Source: Streptomyces sp. CMB-StM0423 (GTDB lineage: Bacteria > Actinomycetota > Actinomycetes > Streptomycetales > Streptomycetaceae). From it: 64,000 bases of DNA. Positions 51,963 to 60,882 of the stretch are shown here, piece by piece. The translations under genes and the position numbers were made by a program. Every line of letters begins with the position of its first letter. Position 1 is the first letter of the stretch. The stretch spans positions 3,938,501-4,002,500 of the forward strand of contig NZ_CP025407.1 of NCBI RefSeq assembly GCF_002847285.1, written 5' to 3'. The notes below the pieces were generated by a model, which had not been told where the DNA came from, did not search any database, and saw only the letters and a list, made by a program, of their open reading frames with translations.

Positions 51963-54013
51963 GAAGAGGGGCCTTCCGTGGATCGGTGCTGGTGCGTGGG
52001 GGCGGGTCCGGCCGGTTCTTCGGGGTAGTCGGCGGCGCGCTGGCCGCCGTCCTCCGCGGCCCGGGAGCCGGCGGTGAAGCTGGCCATCAGACCCGTGTTC
52101 AGGGGGGAGGAGGGGGCCGGCGCCGCGGCGCCTGGTGCGGCGCCGGGGACACCGGGTTCGCGGCGCAGCTCGGGCACCAGGTGGCTGCCGGAGCGCTCGG
52201 GCAGCGGGGGGCGCTGCCCGGGAGCCGGGGCCGGCGCCGCGGGGGGCGGGGCGGCGTGGCGAGGGGTGTAGCCGGCCACGGGGTCGGTGGTGTGCGGGGT
52301 GGCGTCGGGGTGGCCGGCGGCGGGCGCCGGGTGCGCGGGGGTGCGCTCGTGGGCGGCGGTGTTCTCGTACGGGGTGGTGCTCTCGTACTCCGTGCCGTCG
52401 TAGGCGGGGGTGTGGTCGTAGGCGCCGAGGATGTCGTGGCTGCCGGTGATCTCCTGGGCCCCCGTGATCTGGTACGTGCCGGTGGTCTCGGGGCCACCGG
52501 GGATCCGGTGCCCGCCCGTGGCCTCGTACGCGGCGGTGCTCTGGGACGCGCCGTTGATCTCGGCGGCGCCCGGCTGCCGTTGTCGCGCCACGCCATTGGC
52601 GGAACCGGCGGGCAGCGACGCGGGGGCGGCGCTCCCGACGGCGGCCGGGCGGCGCTCGGCGGCGCCGTCGGCGAGGACCGCGGGCTGCGGCGCGGCGATC
52701 GCGGCGGCCTGCGGCTGCGGTGCGGCGGCGGCGGACTGCGGCTCGCGGGTGGCCGCGGCGGCGGCGCGCTTGCCCTTCTCCTCCGGGTCCATCAGCAGCG
52801 CGTTGGGCAGCAGCACCGTGGCGCGGCAGCCGCCGTAGACGTTGCGCTGGAGCTGGACGGGGATCCGGTGCCGGCGCGCGAGGTGGGCGACGACGAGGAG
52901 GCCGATGCGGCCGTCCTTGATCTGCTCGTCCACGACCTGCGGCGTGGCCCGGCTCAGCAGGGTGTTCATCCGGTCCTGCGTGTCGGACTGCAGCCCGAGG
53001 CCGCGGTCGTCGATCTCCACGACCAGACCGGCCGCGGCCGGCTCGACGCGCAGCTCGACCTTGGTCTCCGGCGGGGAGAACCCGGCGGCGTTCTCGACGA
53101 GTTCGGCGATCAGGTGGATGACGTCGGGGGCGACGGCACCTTCCAGCACGCCGGTCATCGGCGGCACCAGCTTGACGCGCCCGTAGTCCTCGACCTCCGA
53201 GACCGCCGAGCGCAGCACGGCGTTCACCGGCATCGGCCGGCTGATGCGGCGCGGCACCGCGCCGCCGAGGATCGCCAGGCTCTCCACCTGGCGGCGGAGC
53301 CTGGTGACGAGGTGGTCGAGCTGGAAGAGGCCGTGCAGCAGGTCCGGGTCCTCGACCTGCTTCTCCAGCCCGTCCAGTTCGTCCAGGGAGCGGATGACGA
53401 GGTTCTGCAGCCGGCGGGCCAGGTTGACGAAGACCTCGATGCGGCCGCGGGACGAGACGTCCACGACGGCCTTGAGCGCGGCGTGCACGGTGGCGTGCAC
53501 CAGGCGCTCCACCGTCTCGGGGGTGACGTCGGCCGCGGCGCGGGCAGTGGGGGCACCCCCGCCAACAGGGGCGTAGCCGGTGGCGGAGGGGGAGGACAGC
53601 GACAGCGGGTCGGGCTCGGGGCGTTCGCCGCGCTGCGCCTGGTCGACCAGGCGCAGCAGCTCGCCCTGCGCCGCCTCCAGGAGCGCGGTCAGCTCCAGGT
53701 TGCGTTCCGTGCGGCCGTCTTCCTCGGCGTCGAGCGCGTCGGCGAGCGCGCCGATGCGGAGTATCGCCAGGACCGTGATGCCCACCACGGCCAGCACTCC
53801 GGCACCGATGATCATGCGGGTCTCGGCGCTCGTCGACCCGCCTATGAGCGCGCCGTACGTGGTGGCGCCGCCCACCAGCAGCGCGGCGGTCACCGGCAGC
53901 AGCGTGACCCGCCAGAGCCGGGCGCGCAGGGCGCGGCCCGCGCGGCGCCGCCGGGAGGGGAACCGGCCCTGGCGGGGGCCGTCGTTCCCGGCGGGAGCGG
54001 GGTGGTCGGACAT
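51959..54013 (-). CDS. cvnA: Conservon sensor histidine kinase-like protein (CvnA)
   Basis: The 684-residue protein has two membrane helices (about 37-57, 64-84) without a long periplasmic loop, a coiled/helical segment (about 90-290) and an HATPase domain (about 325-440): HLIAELVENAAGFSPPETKVEL (N box), VEIDDRGLGL (G1), GLLVVAHLARRHRI, GGCRATVLLP. A canonical phospho-accepting His motif is not evident, as in other CvnA proteins. The last ~230 residues are low-complexity, with a Thr/Gly/Tyr-rich stretch of ITG/ETTG-type repeats that may be a flexible scaffold. First gene of the conservon. Confidence 0.88.
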   Translation of the reverse strand: MSDHPAPAGNDGPRQGRFPSRRRRAGRALRARLWRVTLLPVTAALLVGGATTYGALIGGSTSAETRMIIGAGVLAVVGITVLAILRIGALADALDAEEDGRTERNLELTALLEAAQGELLRLVDQAQRGERPEPDPLSLSSPSATGYAPVGGGAPTARAAADVTPETVERLVHATVHAALKAVVDVSSRGRIEVFVNLARRLQNLVIRSLDELDGLEKQVEDPDLLHGLFQLDHLVTRLRRQVESLAILGGAVPRRISRPMPVNAVLRSAVSEVEDYGRVKLVPPMTGVLEGAVAPDVIHLIAELVENAAGFSPPETKVELRVEPAAAGLVVEIDDRGLGLQSDTQDRMNTLLSRATPQVVDEQIKDGRIGLLVVAHLARRHRIPVQLQRNVYGGCRATVLLPNALLMDPEEKGKRAAAAATREPQSAAAAPQPQAAAIAAPQPAVLADGAAERRPAAVGSAAPASLPAGSANGVARQRQPGAAEINGASQSTAAYEATGGHRIPGGPETTGTYQITGAQEITGSHDILGAYDHTPAYDGTEYESTTPYENTAAHERTPAHPAPAAGHPDATPHTTDPVAGYTPRHAAPPPAAPAPAPGQRPPLPERSGSHLVPELRREPGVPGAAPGAAAPAPSSPLNTGLMASFTAGSRAAEDGGQRAADYPEEPAGPAPTHQHRSTEGPSS

Positions 54014-54252
54014 GGGCTTCCTCGCTGGATGGGCCGTACGAGGACAGCATCTGGCTGCGCTGTCGTACGGCGTCGTGCGGCGTTTCTTCCGGCCGTCTGC
54101 CGGGCAGTGCGCGCGCGGCGCACACACATCGGATGGTCACCGTGGCCTCAACGGCACCGTGAGCCACACCTACATTGCTCAGCAACCGGTGTCGTTGCCA
54201 CCGCTCCCCGGGGTCGTTTGGGGGTCGCTTCCCGGGGGTTCGAACGTCTGCG

Positions 54253-56001
54253 TTATCTTCGCCCGCCGCGGTGCCGGTCGGGCCGGAACTGCGTTCGGTT
54301 TCCGCCGGTCACGGCCCCGGCGAAGACGCCGAGATCGCCGTCGGCGGCCTCCCGCCCGGCCGGGTCGCCCGCCCCCAGCTCACCGACGTAGCGCAGCACG
54401 TCGTCCAGCTCCGCCAGGCCGATCAGCCGGCTGCGCGGCCGGAGCATCCCGGCGCTGCCGTAGCGCCCCAGCTCGGCGCAGCGGTCGGTCAGCCAGGCCC
54501 AGTCGAGGTCCAGGTGGTCCGCCAGCCGGCGCAGCCGCTCCGCCGGCGTGGCGCCGTCGGTGACGCTGTGCGTCTGCGCGTGCCGTACGGCGTCGGCGTA
54601 CGCGCGCAGCCGCGCCCAGTGGCTGGTGGTGTCGACCTGCCAGATCCCGTCCGTACGGAGCCAGTTGGCGATGATCGCCCGCTCGCCCGGCACCAGCGCG
54701 AACCCGTCCACCTGCGCGTACTCCGGCTCCGGGACCACCCACGTGGTCAGCCCGTGCCGCTCCAGCAGCGCCAGCGTCAGGAACAGCAGCGTGCGCTCGT
54801 AGCGCTCGCTGGTCTTGACCGCGTTGTGCGGCAGGCAGAAGGCGTACCCGTACGGGCGGTCGGCGTCCGCGAGCACGTCGCGCAGCGCGCGCAGATACGT
54901 GTGCTTGTGCCGGAAGAACAGCCAGGCAGCGGCCTCTTCGCCGTACTGCTCGCGGGCCCAGAACACCGGCGGCTCGCCGGAGTCGGCGCGCAGCTCACGC
55001 AGGATGTGCTGGTCGCAGACGTACGAGCCGAGCCACGCGGTGCCGACGTCGGACAGCTCCGGCATCGCCGAGCGGGCCACGGCGGACCGCTCGCGGGTCA
55101 GGAAGTCGTCCAGGCCGCTGCGCTCCGCCTCCAGCACGGCGTCGTCGGCGAGGAGGCCGTCGTCGAGGTTGAGCACGGCCCAGAGGACCGCGTACGTCAG
55201 GTCGTCGAGCCGGTACGCGCGCGGGATCGGCAGCACGTCCACCGGGTCCGCGGCGACGGGCTGCCGGGCGCGTACGGCGTCGAGCACGAACAGCCCCTCG
55301 CCGCGCCGCGCGCCGAGCGCGGCGAGCAGAAGCGCGCGGCGCGCGGGGCGGATGAAGTCGCGCAGGTGCGGGTGGTCGTCGGGCCCGATGACGACGCTGT
55401 CGGAGCCGGCCTCGGCCTCGTACAACTGCACGGCCACGGACGTCCCGTCGAAGACGCGGTGGCCGTCGAGCTGCCAGACCCCGCCGCCGCCGGGGGCCGG
55501 CGCGGTGGGCGAGAGGAAGGACGTGGACCAGGTGACGTCGAGCGCGCGGGCGGTGGCGAGGGAGGCGTCGTCGGGCAGGCGGGGCGTGGTGAACGTGCGC
55601 GTGGGCGCCGGGCCGAGGAGCGCGTCGACGTCGATGCCGAGCATGTGCTCCAGGACGGTGCCGGCGTTGCCGCGCGGGATCTGCTCCCCGGCGAGCCACC
55701 GCTTGAAGGTGGTGCTGGAGATGGTGAGCCGGGCGAGCCGCGGGTCGCCGTACTCGGCGGCGGCCTTGCGCGCGGCGTGCGTGTAGTGGACTTCGAACGT
55801 CGAGAATCTCGCCCAGCCGCGCTTGGCCAGCTCGACGCGCAGCAGCGTCGGCGGCGGCGGTACGGGGCCGGGTTCCGGCTCCCGTGGGGCGGCTTGGGTG
55901 TCTGCTCTGTCCTCTCGTGCATCGCCCGAGGAGGGGCCCGGGGAGTCGTCGTCCGCGGGCTGCGGAGTGTGGCCGTCGGCGGGTGGTCCCGTCGTGGTCA
56001 T
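54253..56001 (-). CDS. Large regulatory protein with N-terminal helix-turn-helix
   Basis: The 582-residue protein has an acidic Pro/Asp/Ser-rich N-terminus (1-45) and an HTH-like block (about 48-130; LARLTISSTTFKRWLAGEQIPRGNAGTVLEHMLGIDVDALLG). The large C-terminal part contains WQLDGHRVFDGTSVAVQLYEAEAG, HPHLRDFIRPARRALLLAALG and WAREQYGEEAAAWLFFRHKH. The HTH resembles those of Streptomyces XRE-like regulators; the rest is not recognised. It is divergent from the NsdA-like fusion gene, sharing a ~200-bp promoter region with a long inverted repeat. Confidence 0.72.
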   Translation of the reverse strand: MTTTGPPADGHTPQPADDDSPGPSSGDAREDRADTQAAPREPEPGPVPPPPTLLRVELAKRGWARFSTFEVHYTHAARKAAAEYGDPRLARLTISSTTFKRWLAGEQIPRGNAGTVLEHMLGIDVDALLGPAPTRTFTTPRLPDDASLATARALDVTWSTSFLSPTAPAPGGGGVWQLDGHRVFDGTSVAVQLYEAEAGSDSVVIGPDDHPHLRDFIRPARRALLLAALGARRGEGLFVLDAVRARQPVAADPVDVLPIPRAYRLDDLTYAVLWAVLNLDDGLLADDAVLEAERSGLDDFLTRERSAVARSAMPELSDVGTAWLGSYVCDQHILRELRADSGEPPVFWAREQYGEEAAAWLFFRHKHTYLRALRDVLADADRPYGYAFCLPHNAVKTSERYERTLLFLTLALLERHGLTTWVVPEPEYAQVDGFALVPGERAIIANWLRTDGIWQVDTTSHWARLRAYADAVRHAQTHSVTDGATPAERLRRLADHLDLDWAWLTDRCAELGRYGSAGMLRPRSRLIGLAELDDVLRYVGELGAGDPAGREAADGDLGVFAGAVTGGNRTQFRPDRHRGGRR

Positions 56002-56031
56002 GTAAGCGCTACCTCGATCTGCCGGCTCAGA

Positions 56032-56087
56032 CCGGAACTTTGCGCTCCGTAGCCTGCCGTCTGGCATGTGCCGTCCGTAAGTTCCGG
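56032..56087. promoter_or_regulatory. Dyad CCGGAACTT...AAGTTCCGG between divergent regulators
   Basis: Nine-bp inverted arms (56032-56040 and 56079-56087) are separated by 38 bp containing a second dyad GGCATGTGCC (56063-56072). The location between two divergent regulatory genes suggests operator sites for one of them. Confidence 0.45.
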
Positions 56088-56208
56088 GGGTGTGCAGAGC
56101 GTTCACCGTTACTACGCGCATTAAATCGGGTGATCCTCCAGGTCGTTCGAGGGTCGTCCGAGGCAGAGCGCCCTGCGGGCGGCGCCGGACCGGCAATAAT
56201 GCGCGTCC

Positions 56209-58392
56209 ATGACGCGAGGCAGGCCCACGACTCGGTTGACATTGACGGATCGGGAACTCCACTTCCTCGAACACCTGGTCGCACACAGCGCCACCCCGGC
56301 GGCAAGACGGCTGCACTGCCGGATCGTGCTGGCGTGCGCGGCGGGCGAGTCGAACGGCGAAGTGGCGGCCCGCTTCGGCATCACCCCGGCGACGGTATGC
56401 CGCTGGCGCAACCGCTTCGCGCGGGAACGCCTGGGGGCGGTCCGGGGGGCGGCGGCGCGGAGGCCGGAGGCGTCGGGCGTACCGGGGGTACGCGAACCCG
56501 GGAGCGGGGCACGGGAGTCGGAGGCACGGGACGCGGGTACGCCGGCGGGCGGGGAGCGGGCCGTACGGGACCGTAAGGCATCCCGGCGGGAGGCGAACGG
56601 TGCTGCGGGGACCGGGCACGCGGGCGCCGATCCCGGGGGGACCGGACACGCGGTCGGGCGGGCCCTGTTCCGGCGGTTCGGCGCCCCGGCGGCGGCCGGG
56701 GCCGGACCGGGCGCCGGGGGCGGGCCGGCGACCGGACCCGGGGCAGGATCCGCGAACGGGCCCGGGGCCGGGGCCGGTTCCCCGTCCGCGACCTGGCCCG
56801 GGCCGGCCTTGTCCGGACCCGGATCCGCGACCGCATCCCGGCCCACCACCGGAACCCCCTCCACCACCACACCCCCGTCCACCACCGGAACCCGGCCCAC
56901 CGCCGCATCCCGGTCCAGCACCGGAACCCCGTCCCGGGACAGGGCTCCGGCCGGTCGGGGTCCCGGTATAGGCGCCGGCACCGGCGCAAGCCCCGGTGCC
57001 GGCGGAGGCGAGCAGGCGCGGGTCAACGTACGGCTGGCCGCCCTCATGCGGGAGTCCGGGCTCACCCCCACCTCCCTCGCCGGCCGGGTAAGGGAGCTGG
57101 GCCGGCGCCGCGGCCTCGAACTGCGCTGCACCCACACGTACGTCAAGCGCTGGCTGCGCGGCAGCTTCGGCGCCTCCGTGCCGCCCGAGCTGATCGCCGC
57201 CGTGTTCTCCCGGAGGCTCGGCCGCGACATCACCCCCCGCGACATCGCCGCCCCCTCCCCCGCCGACTACGCCCTCACCGGCGGGGGTACGCCGATCGGC
57301 CGCCGCCTCCCCCCCGACGACCTCGGCCTGCGCGGTCCGACGACGCCCCTCGGCGCCGTCCGCACCGCCGCCCAGCTCTGGGACGCCGACCCGCGCTACG
57401 CCCTGCCGCCCGTCTCCGCCACCGACCTGCGGGACTCCGTCCGCCGCTGGCGCCGTGCCACGCCGCCCGCGCCGCCGCAGCGCGCCGTGGGCTCGTACCG
57501 CGTCGGACAGCCGGACATCGCGAAGATCCACGCGCTGACCGAGCACCTGGCGATGCTCGACAACCGCTACGGCGGCGGCGCCGCCCGGTCGATCGCGATG
57601 ACCCACCTCCGTACCGACGTGCTGCCGATGCTCGAAGGCAGCTACACGGCCGCGGTCGGCCGCAACCTGTTCCGCGCCGCCTCCCTCGTCACCCACCACA
57701 CCGCGCATCTGCTGTACGACACCGGCAGGCACGGCGCCGCCCGGCGCTATCTGCGGCTCGCGCTCGACATGGCGTACCACGGCCACGACCGCGCGTTCGC
57801 CGCCAAGATCCTCGGCACGCTCGCCCACCAGGCGGTCCACCTCGGCGACTACCGCGAGGCCGTCGAACTCTCCGAAGCCGGCCTCGCCGAACCCGGCCTG
57901 ACCCCCGCCGGACGCGCCGTGCTGCACGCGATGGCGGCCCGCGCGCACGCCCGCTTGCGCGACTCGCGCGCGACCGCCATCTCCCTCTCGCACGCCGAGA
58001 GTTCGCTGTCCGCCGGCACCCCCGCCCAGGAGCCGGTCTGGCTGCGCTACTTCAGCGGCGCGGAGTTGCACGACGAGATCGCGCACTGCCTCGTCGACCT
58101 GCGGCAGGCGCGCGCCGCCCGGCCGCACGCGGAGCACGGGATCGCGGCGCGCACGGACCGGTACGCGCGCAGCATCGCGTTCACGCGCGTCGTGCTGGCC
58201 ACCGCGTGGCTCCAGCAGCGGGAGGTCGAGCGCGCCTGCCAGGTGGCGACGGGCGCGCTGCGGGCGACGGAGGACATCCAGTCGGAGCGGGTACGGGGCT
58301 ATCTCGCCGGGTTCCGGGAGCGGCTGCGGCCGTTCCGGAACGTGCCGGCGGCGCGGGACTTCTCGTACAAGGCGGCGCGGATGCTGCGCTGA
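56209..58392 (+). CDS. NsdA-like regulator fused to an IS630-type helix-turn-helix
   Basis: The 727-residue protein has three parts. Residues 1-80 form a transposase-type HTH (LTLTDRELHFLEHLV ... RLHCRIVLACAAGESNGEVAARFGITPATVCRWRNRFARERLGAV), as at the start of IS630 transposases. Residues 80-270 are a low-complexity Gly/Ala/Pro/Thr linker with PTTGTPST-like repeats. Residues 270-727 resemble Streptomyces NsdA-type TPR regulators (LAALMRESGLTPTSLAGRVRELGRRRGLELRCTHTYVKRWLRG ... HLAMLDNRYGGGAARSIAMTHLRTDVLPMLEGSYT ... YDTGRHGAARRYLRLALDMAYHG). The frame is continuous with strong codon bias. It probably regulates development or metabolite genes. Confidence 0.8.
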   Translation: MTRGRPTTRLTLTDRELHFLEHLVAHSATPAARRLHCRIVLACAAGESNGEVAARFGITPATVCRWRNRFARERLGAVRGAAARRPEASGVPGVREPGSGARESEARDAGTPAGGERAVRDRKASRREANGAAGTGHAGADPGGTGHAVGRALFRRFGAPAAAGAGPGAGGGPATGPGAGSANGPGAGAGSPSATWPGPALSGPGSATASRPTTGTPSTTTPPSTTGTRPTAASRSSTGTPSRDRAPAGRGPGIGAGTGASPGAGGGEQARVNVRLAALMRESGLTPTSLAGRVRELGRRRGLELRCTHTYVKRWLRGSFGASVPPELIAAVFSRRLGRDITPRDIAAPSPADYALTGGGTPIGRRLPPDDLGLRGPTTPLGAVRTAAQLWDADPRYALPPVSATDLRDSVRRWRRATPPAPPQRAVGSYRVGQPDIAKIHALTEHLAMLDNRYGGGAARSIAMTHLRTDVLPMLEGSYTAAVGRNLFRAASLVTHHTAHLLYDTGRHGAARRYLRLALDMAYHGHDRAFAAKILGTLAHQAVHLGDYREAVELSEAGLAEPGLTPAGRAVLHAMAARAHARLRDSRATAISLSHAESSLSAGTPAQEPVWLRYFSGAELHDEIAHCLVDLRQARAARPHAEHGIAARTDRYARSIAFTRVVLATAWLQQREVERACQVATGALRATEDIQSERVRGYLAGFRERLRPFRNVPAARDFSYKAARMLR

Positions 58393-58429
58393 CGAGGTGG
58401 TGTGGGGGCGCTTCGAGCGCTCCCGGGCG

Positions 58430-59641
58430 CTAGGGGCGTACGAACCGGGAGGGCCGGTACGGCGCAAGCTCCGGCGCGTCCCGGCCGGTGAGCAACTCCC
58501 GTGCCACCAGCTCCCCCAGCCGCAGGGACAGGGTCATGCCGCTGTGCGTCACCACGGTGTAGAGCCCCTCGGCCCCGGCGAGCGGGCCGACGATGGAGTT
58601 GTCGTCCGGCGGCAGCGGGCGGGTGCAGACCCGGGCGTCGGCGAGCCGGGCGGTGCCGGCGAGGCCGGGCAGCAGGTCGCGGGCGCGGGCGTGGAGTTCG
58701 CGGGCGAGCGCGGTGACGCGCTCGGCGGGCGTGTGCTGGTCCACCTCGTCGTTGAGGTCCAGCGCCTCCAGGTAGACGCGCCCGCCGGCGAGCGGGCGGG
58801 CGTGCAGCCGCGGGCTGAGCACCATGCGGGTCAGCGGCGGTCCCGCGGCGGCATCCGGCCGGAGGTGGGCCAGCAGCGTCGGCGCCTCGGATCCCGGCGC
58901 GTCGCCGGGCACCAGCGGCACGTACGCCCCGGCCAGCGCCGCGACCGCCGGGGTCCGCCACCCGGCGCAGCACACCGCGACGTCCGCCTGCACCGTCTCG
59001 CCCCCGGCGCAGCGCACGCCGCGCACCCGGCCGCCGGCGGTGTCGATGGCCACGACGCGGGCGGCCTCGCCGGTACGGACGTGGACGCCGCGCGCGCGGG
59101 CGGTGGCCAGGAGGTGGGCGACGAAGGGCCGCGGGTCGACGGCGGCCTCGTCGGGGAAGTACGCGACCTGGGCGGCGTCTTCGAGACGTAACGCGGGCTC
59201 CAGCTCCCGGGCGCGGGGCACGGGGATCCACTCCGCGGCGTACCCCCAGTCGCGCAGCCGGGCGACGGTCCGGCGGAGCTGGCCGAGCGCGGCACCGCCG
59301 GAGGCCCACCGCAGGGCACCGCCGGGGCGGTACCAGCCGGGTCCGCCGGCGGCACCGCCTCCCCTGTCCGCGTAGGCGGCGGGTCCTGTGGCCCGTACGA
59401 GGGCGGCGTGGGCGCGCATGCCCGAGACCGCCAACTCGTGATAGTGCCGCGGGGTCTTGGAGTGGGCGTTGATCCAGGCCATCGAGCTTGCCGTGGTCCC
59501 CGCCGCCGGTTCGCCGCCGTCGAGCAGCGACACCTGCACGGCGCCGTCCGCCCGCCGTCCCCCGCTCCGCTGTCCCCCGCTGCCGAGTTGCGCCGCCAGC
59601 GCCGTACCGATCACGCCTGCACCGATCACCACAATGCGCAC
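58430..59641 (-). CDS. FAD-dependent amino-acid/amine oxidase (DAO family)
   Basis: The ~403-residue protein has the FAD-binding RIVVIGAGVIGTALA at the N-terminus, a DAO-type GTTASSMAWINAHSKTPRHYHEL segment, and a C-terminal FAD region VCTRPLPPDDNSIVGPLAGAEGLYTVVTHSGMTLSLRLGELVARELL. DAO enzymes oxidise amines such as glycine or proline derivatives to imines. The divergent RidA gene would hydrolyse reactive imines, supporting this role. GTG 59641 has GGGGGCG upstream; GTG 59671 is an alternative. Confidence 0.87.
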   Translation of the reverse strand: MRIVVIGAGVIGTALAAQLGSGGQRSGGRRADGAVQVSLLDGGEPAAGTTASSMAWINAHSKTPRHYHELAVSGMRAHAALVRATGPAAYADRGGGAAGGPGWYRPGGALRWASGGAALGQLRRTVARLRDWGYAAEWIPVPRARELEPALRLEDAAQVAYFPDEAAVDPRPFVAHLLATARARGVHVRTGEAARVVAIDTAGGRVRGVRCAGGETVQADVAVCCAGWRTPAVAALAGAYVPLVPGDAPGSEAPTLLAHLRPDAAAGPPLTRMVLSPRLHARPLAGGRVYLEALDLNDEVDQHTPAERVTALARELHARARDLLPGLAGTARLADARVCTRPLPPDDNSIVGPLAGAEGLYTVVTHSGMTLSLRLGELVARELLTGRDAPELAPYRPSRFVRP

Positions 59642-59787
59642 GATGGATTCGCCCCCGTTTCGCTCGTGCACGCAGTCGCTACCAGGCTGCCACCGAGCGG
59701 CCCGCGGCGAGGGAATGGAAGATGACGTGTCCGGATATCACCCGTGGCGGGAGGGAAAGCAAGATTCGTGCGGAAGGTAGGTTCGAG

Positions 59788-59820
59788 ATGCCGGAATCTG
59801 ATCGACTAGCTGAGCACTGA
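59788..59820 (+). CDS. Possible 10-residue leader peptide before ridA
   Basis: ATG CCG GAA TCT GAT CGA CTA GCT GAG CAC TGA is preceded by GGAAGGTAGG at ideal spacing. It contains the rare CTA codon and ends 1 nt before an in-frame GTG of the RidA frame (59822). It could be a coupling or attenuating uORF, or chance. Confidence 0.3.
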   Translation: MPESDRLAEH

Positions 59821-59845
59821 AGTGATCGACGAGCGGAGCACGCGC

Positions 59846-60235
59846 ATGCAGCACATCGTCCGACCCGACGGATCCCCGCCGGTCAACGGCTACAGCCACG
59901 CCGTGACGTGCACGGGCACCATGGTCGCCGTCTCCGGCCAGGTGCCGCTGGACGAGGCCGGCCGCCTGGTGGGCGCGAACGACGCGGAGGCACAGGTGCG
60001 CCAGGTCTTCGCGAACCTCACGACGGCGCTGCGGGCGGCGGGATCCGGCCTGGAGCACGTGGTGAAGCTGACGGTCTACCTGACGGACCTCGACGACCTG
60101 CCGGCGTTCCGCCGCGTACGGGACGAGATCCAGAACCCGGCGCTGCCGCCGGCGAGTTCGCTGGTGCAGGTGGCGGGTCTGGTGAGCCCGGAGTTCCGGG
60201 TGGAGGTGGACGCGCTGGCGGTGGTTCCGGGGTGA
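59846..60235 (+). CDS. ridA: RidA-family (YjgF/UK114) enamine/imine deaminase
   Basis: The 129-residue protein shows the family pattern: VNGYSHAVTCTGTMVAVSGQVPLDEAGRLVG, QVRQVFANLTTALRAAGSGLEHVVKLTVYLTDLDDLPAFRRVRDE and SLVQVAGLVSPEFRVEVDALAV. The canonical active-site Arg region (R-x-x-V/A) is replaced by PASSLVQV, so it may belong to a non-canonical Rid subfamily. The family hydrolyses reactive imines. ATG 59846 follows GAGCGGAG; GTG 59822 would add eight residues. Divergent from the DAO oxidase gene. Confidence 0.87.
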   Translation: MQHIVRPDGSPPVNGYSHAVTCTGTMVAVSGQVPLDEAGRLVGANDAEAQVRQVFANLTTALRAAGSGLEHVVKLTVYLTDLDDLPAFRRVRDEIQNPALPPASSLVQVAGLVSPEFRVEVDALAVVPG

Positions 60236-60323
60236 GGCGGGTGTGGGGCGCGGGCGAACGTTCTGTGCCCGTACTCCGTCATAGCCCTGACGCGGTTGCA
60301 GGCAGGGCGAGGGAGGGGACGCG

Positions 60324-60881
60324 ATGGCAGTCCGCCGCAGACCGGCGCACGGCGGGCCCGGCAGGCGCGGCGCGGACCACGCGCACTCCGCGGACACCGC
60401 GCTGTCCGCGGCCGACGCGCGCCGGGTACGGGCCGTGCTCGCGCTCGGCGGTGTGCCGTTCGGCGAACTCGACGACGGCGTACAGCAGGTCCAGCTCAAG
60501 CTGCTGGAACAGCACCTCGACCCGGACCGCGCCCCCGTCCGCAACCCGGCCGCCTGGGCGGCGGCGGTCGCCTCCCGCGTAGCCGCGGACTGGCACCGCG
60601 GCCGCACCCGCGACGCGGGCCTGCGCGACCGCCTCGCCGCCCGCTGGACCCGCCCGGCGGAACACCCCGAGGACGCCCGGCTGCTGGCCCTGGCGGTGGC
60701 GGAGGGCCTGGAGGAACTGCCGCCGGGGCAGCGCCAGGTGATAGTGCTGCGCTACTACGCGGACCTGCCGGTGAAGGACATCGCGGAGGCCATGGGCATC
60801 CCGGAGGGCACGGTCAAGAGCCGCCTGCACGGCGCGGCGGCGGTGCTGCGCACGCGGCTGCGGGAGAGGGAGGTGGGGTGA
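60324..60881 (+). CDS. ECF-like RNA polymerase sigma factor
   Basis: The 185-residue protein has sigma region 2 features (GELDDGVQQVQLKLLEQHL ... RNPAAWAAAVASRVAADWHRGR) and a clear region 4 (ELPPGQRQVIVLRYYADLPVKDIAEAMGIPEGTVKSRLHGAAAVLRTRL). The N-terminus is short, as in ECF factors. One nucleotide separates it from the next gene, a membrane protein that may be its anti-sigma factor. Confidence 0.87.
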   Translation: MAVRRRPAHGGPGRRGADHAHSADTALSAADARRVRAVLALGGVPFGELDDGVQQVQLKLLEQHLDPDRAPVRNPAAWAAAVASRVAADWHRGRTRDAGLRDRLAARWTRPAEHPEDARLLALAVAEGLEELPPGQRQVIVLRYYADLPVKDIAEAMGIPEGTVKSRLHGAAAVLRTRLREREVG

Positions 60882-60882
60882 G

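Noticed and set aside
54225..54250. GGGGTTCGAAC word resembling a tRNA T-arm
   Set aside because: No acceptor, D or anticodon stems around it; lies just past the end of a regulatory gene.
56830..56950. Repeats inside the NsdA-like fusion gene considered as a CRISPR-like or tandem array
   Set aside because: They are short irregular CACCACCGGAACCC repeats encoding the low-complexity linker, not regular repeats with unique spacers.
56002..58467. Upstream extension of the 54253-56001 gene across the NsdA-like gene
   Set aside because: The extension is antisense to a well-supported gene and low complexity; the ATG at 56001 begins the recognisable HTH protein.
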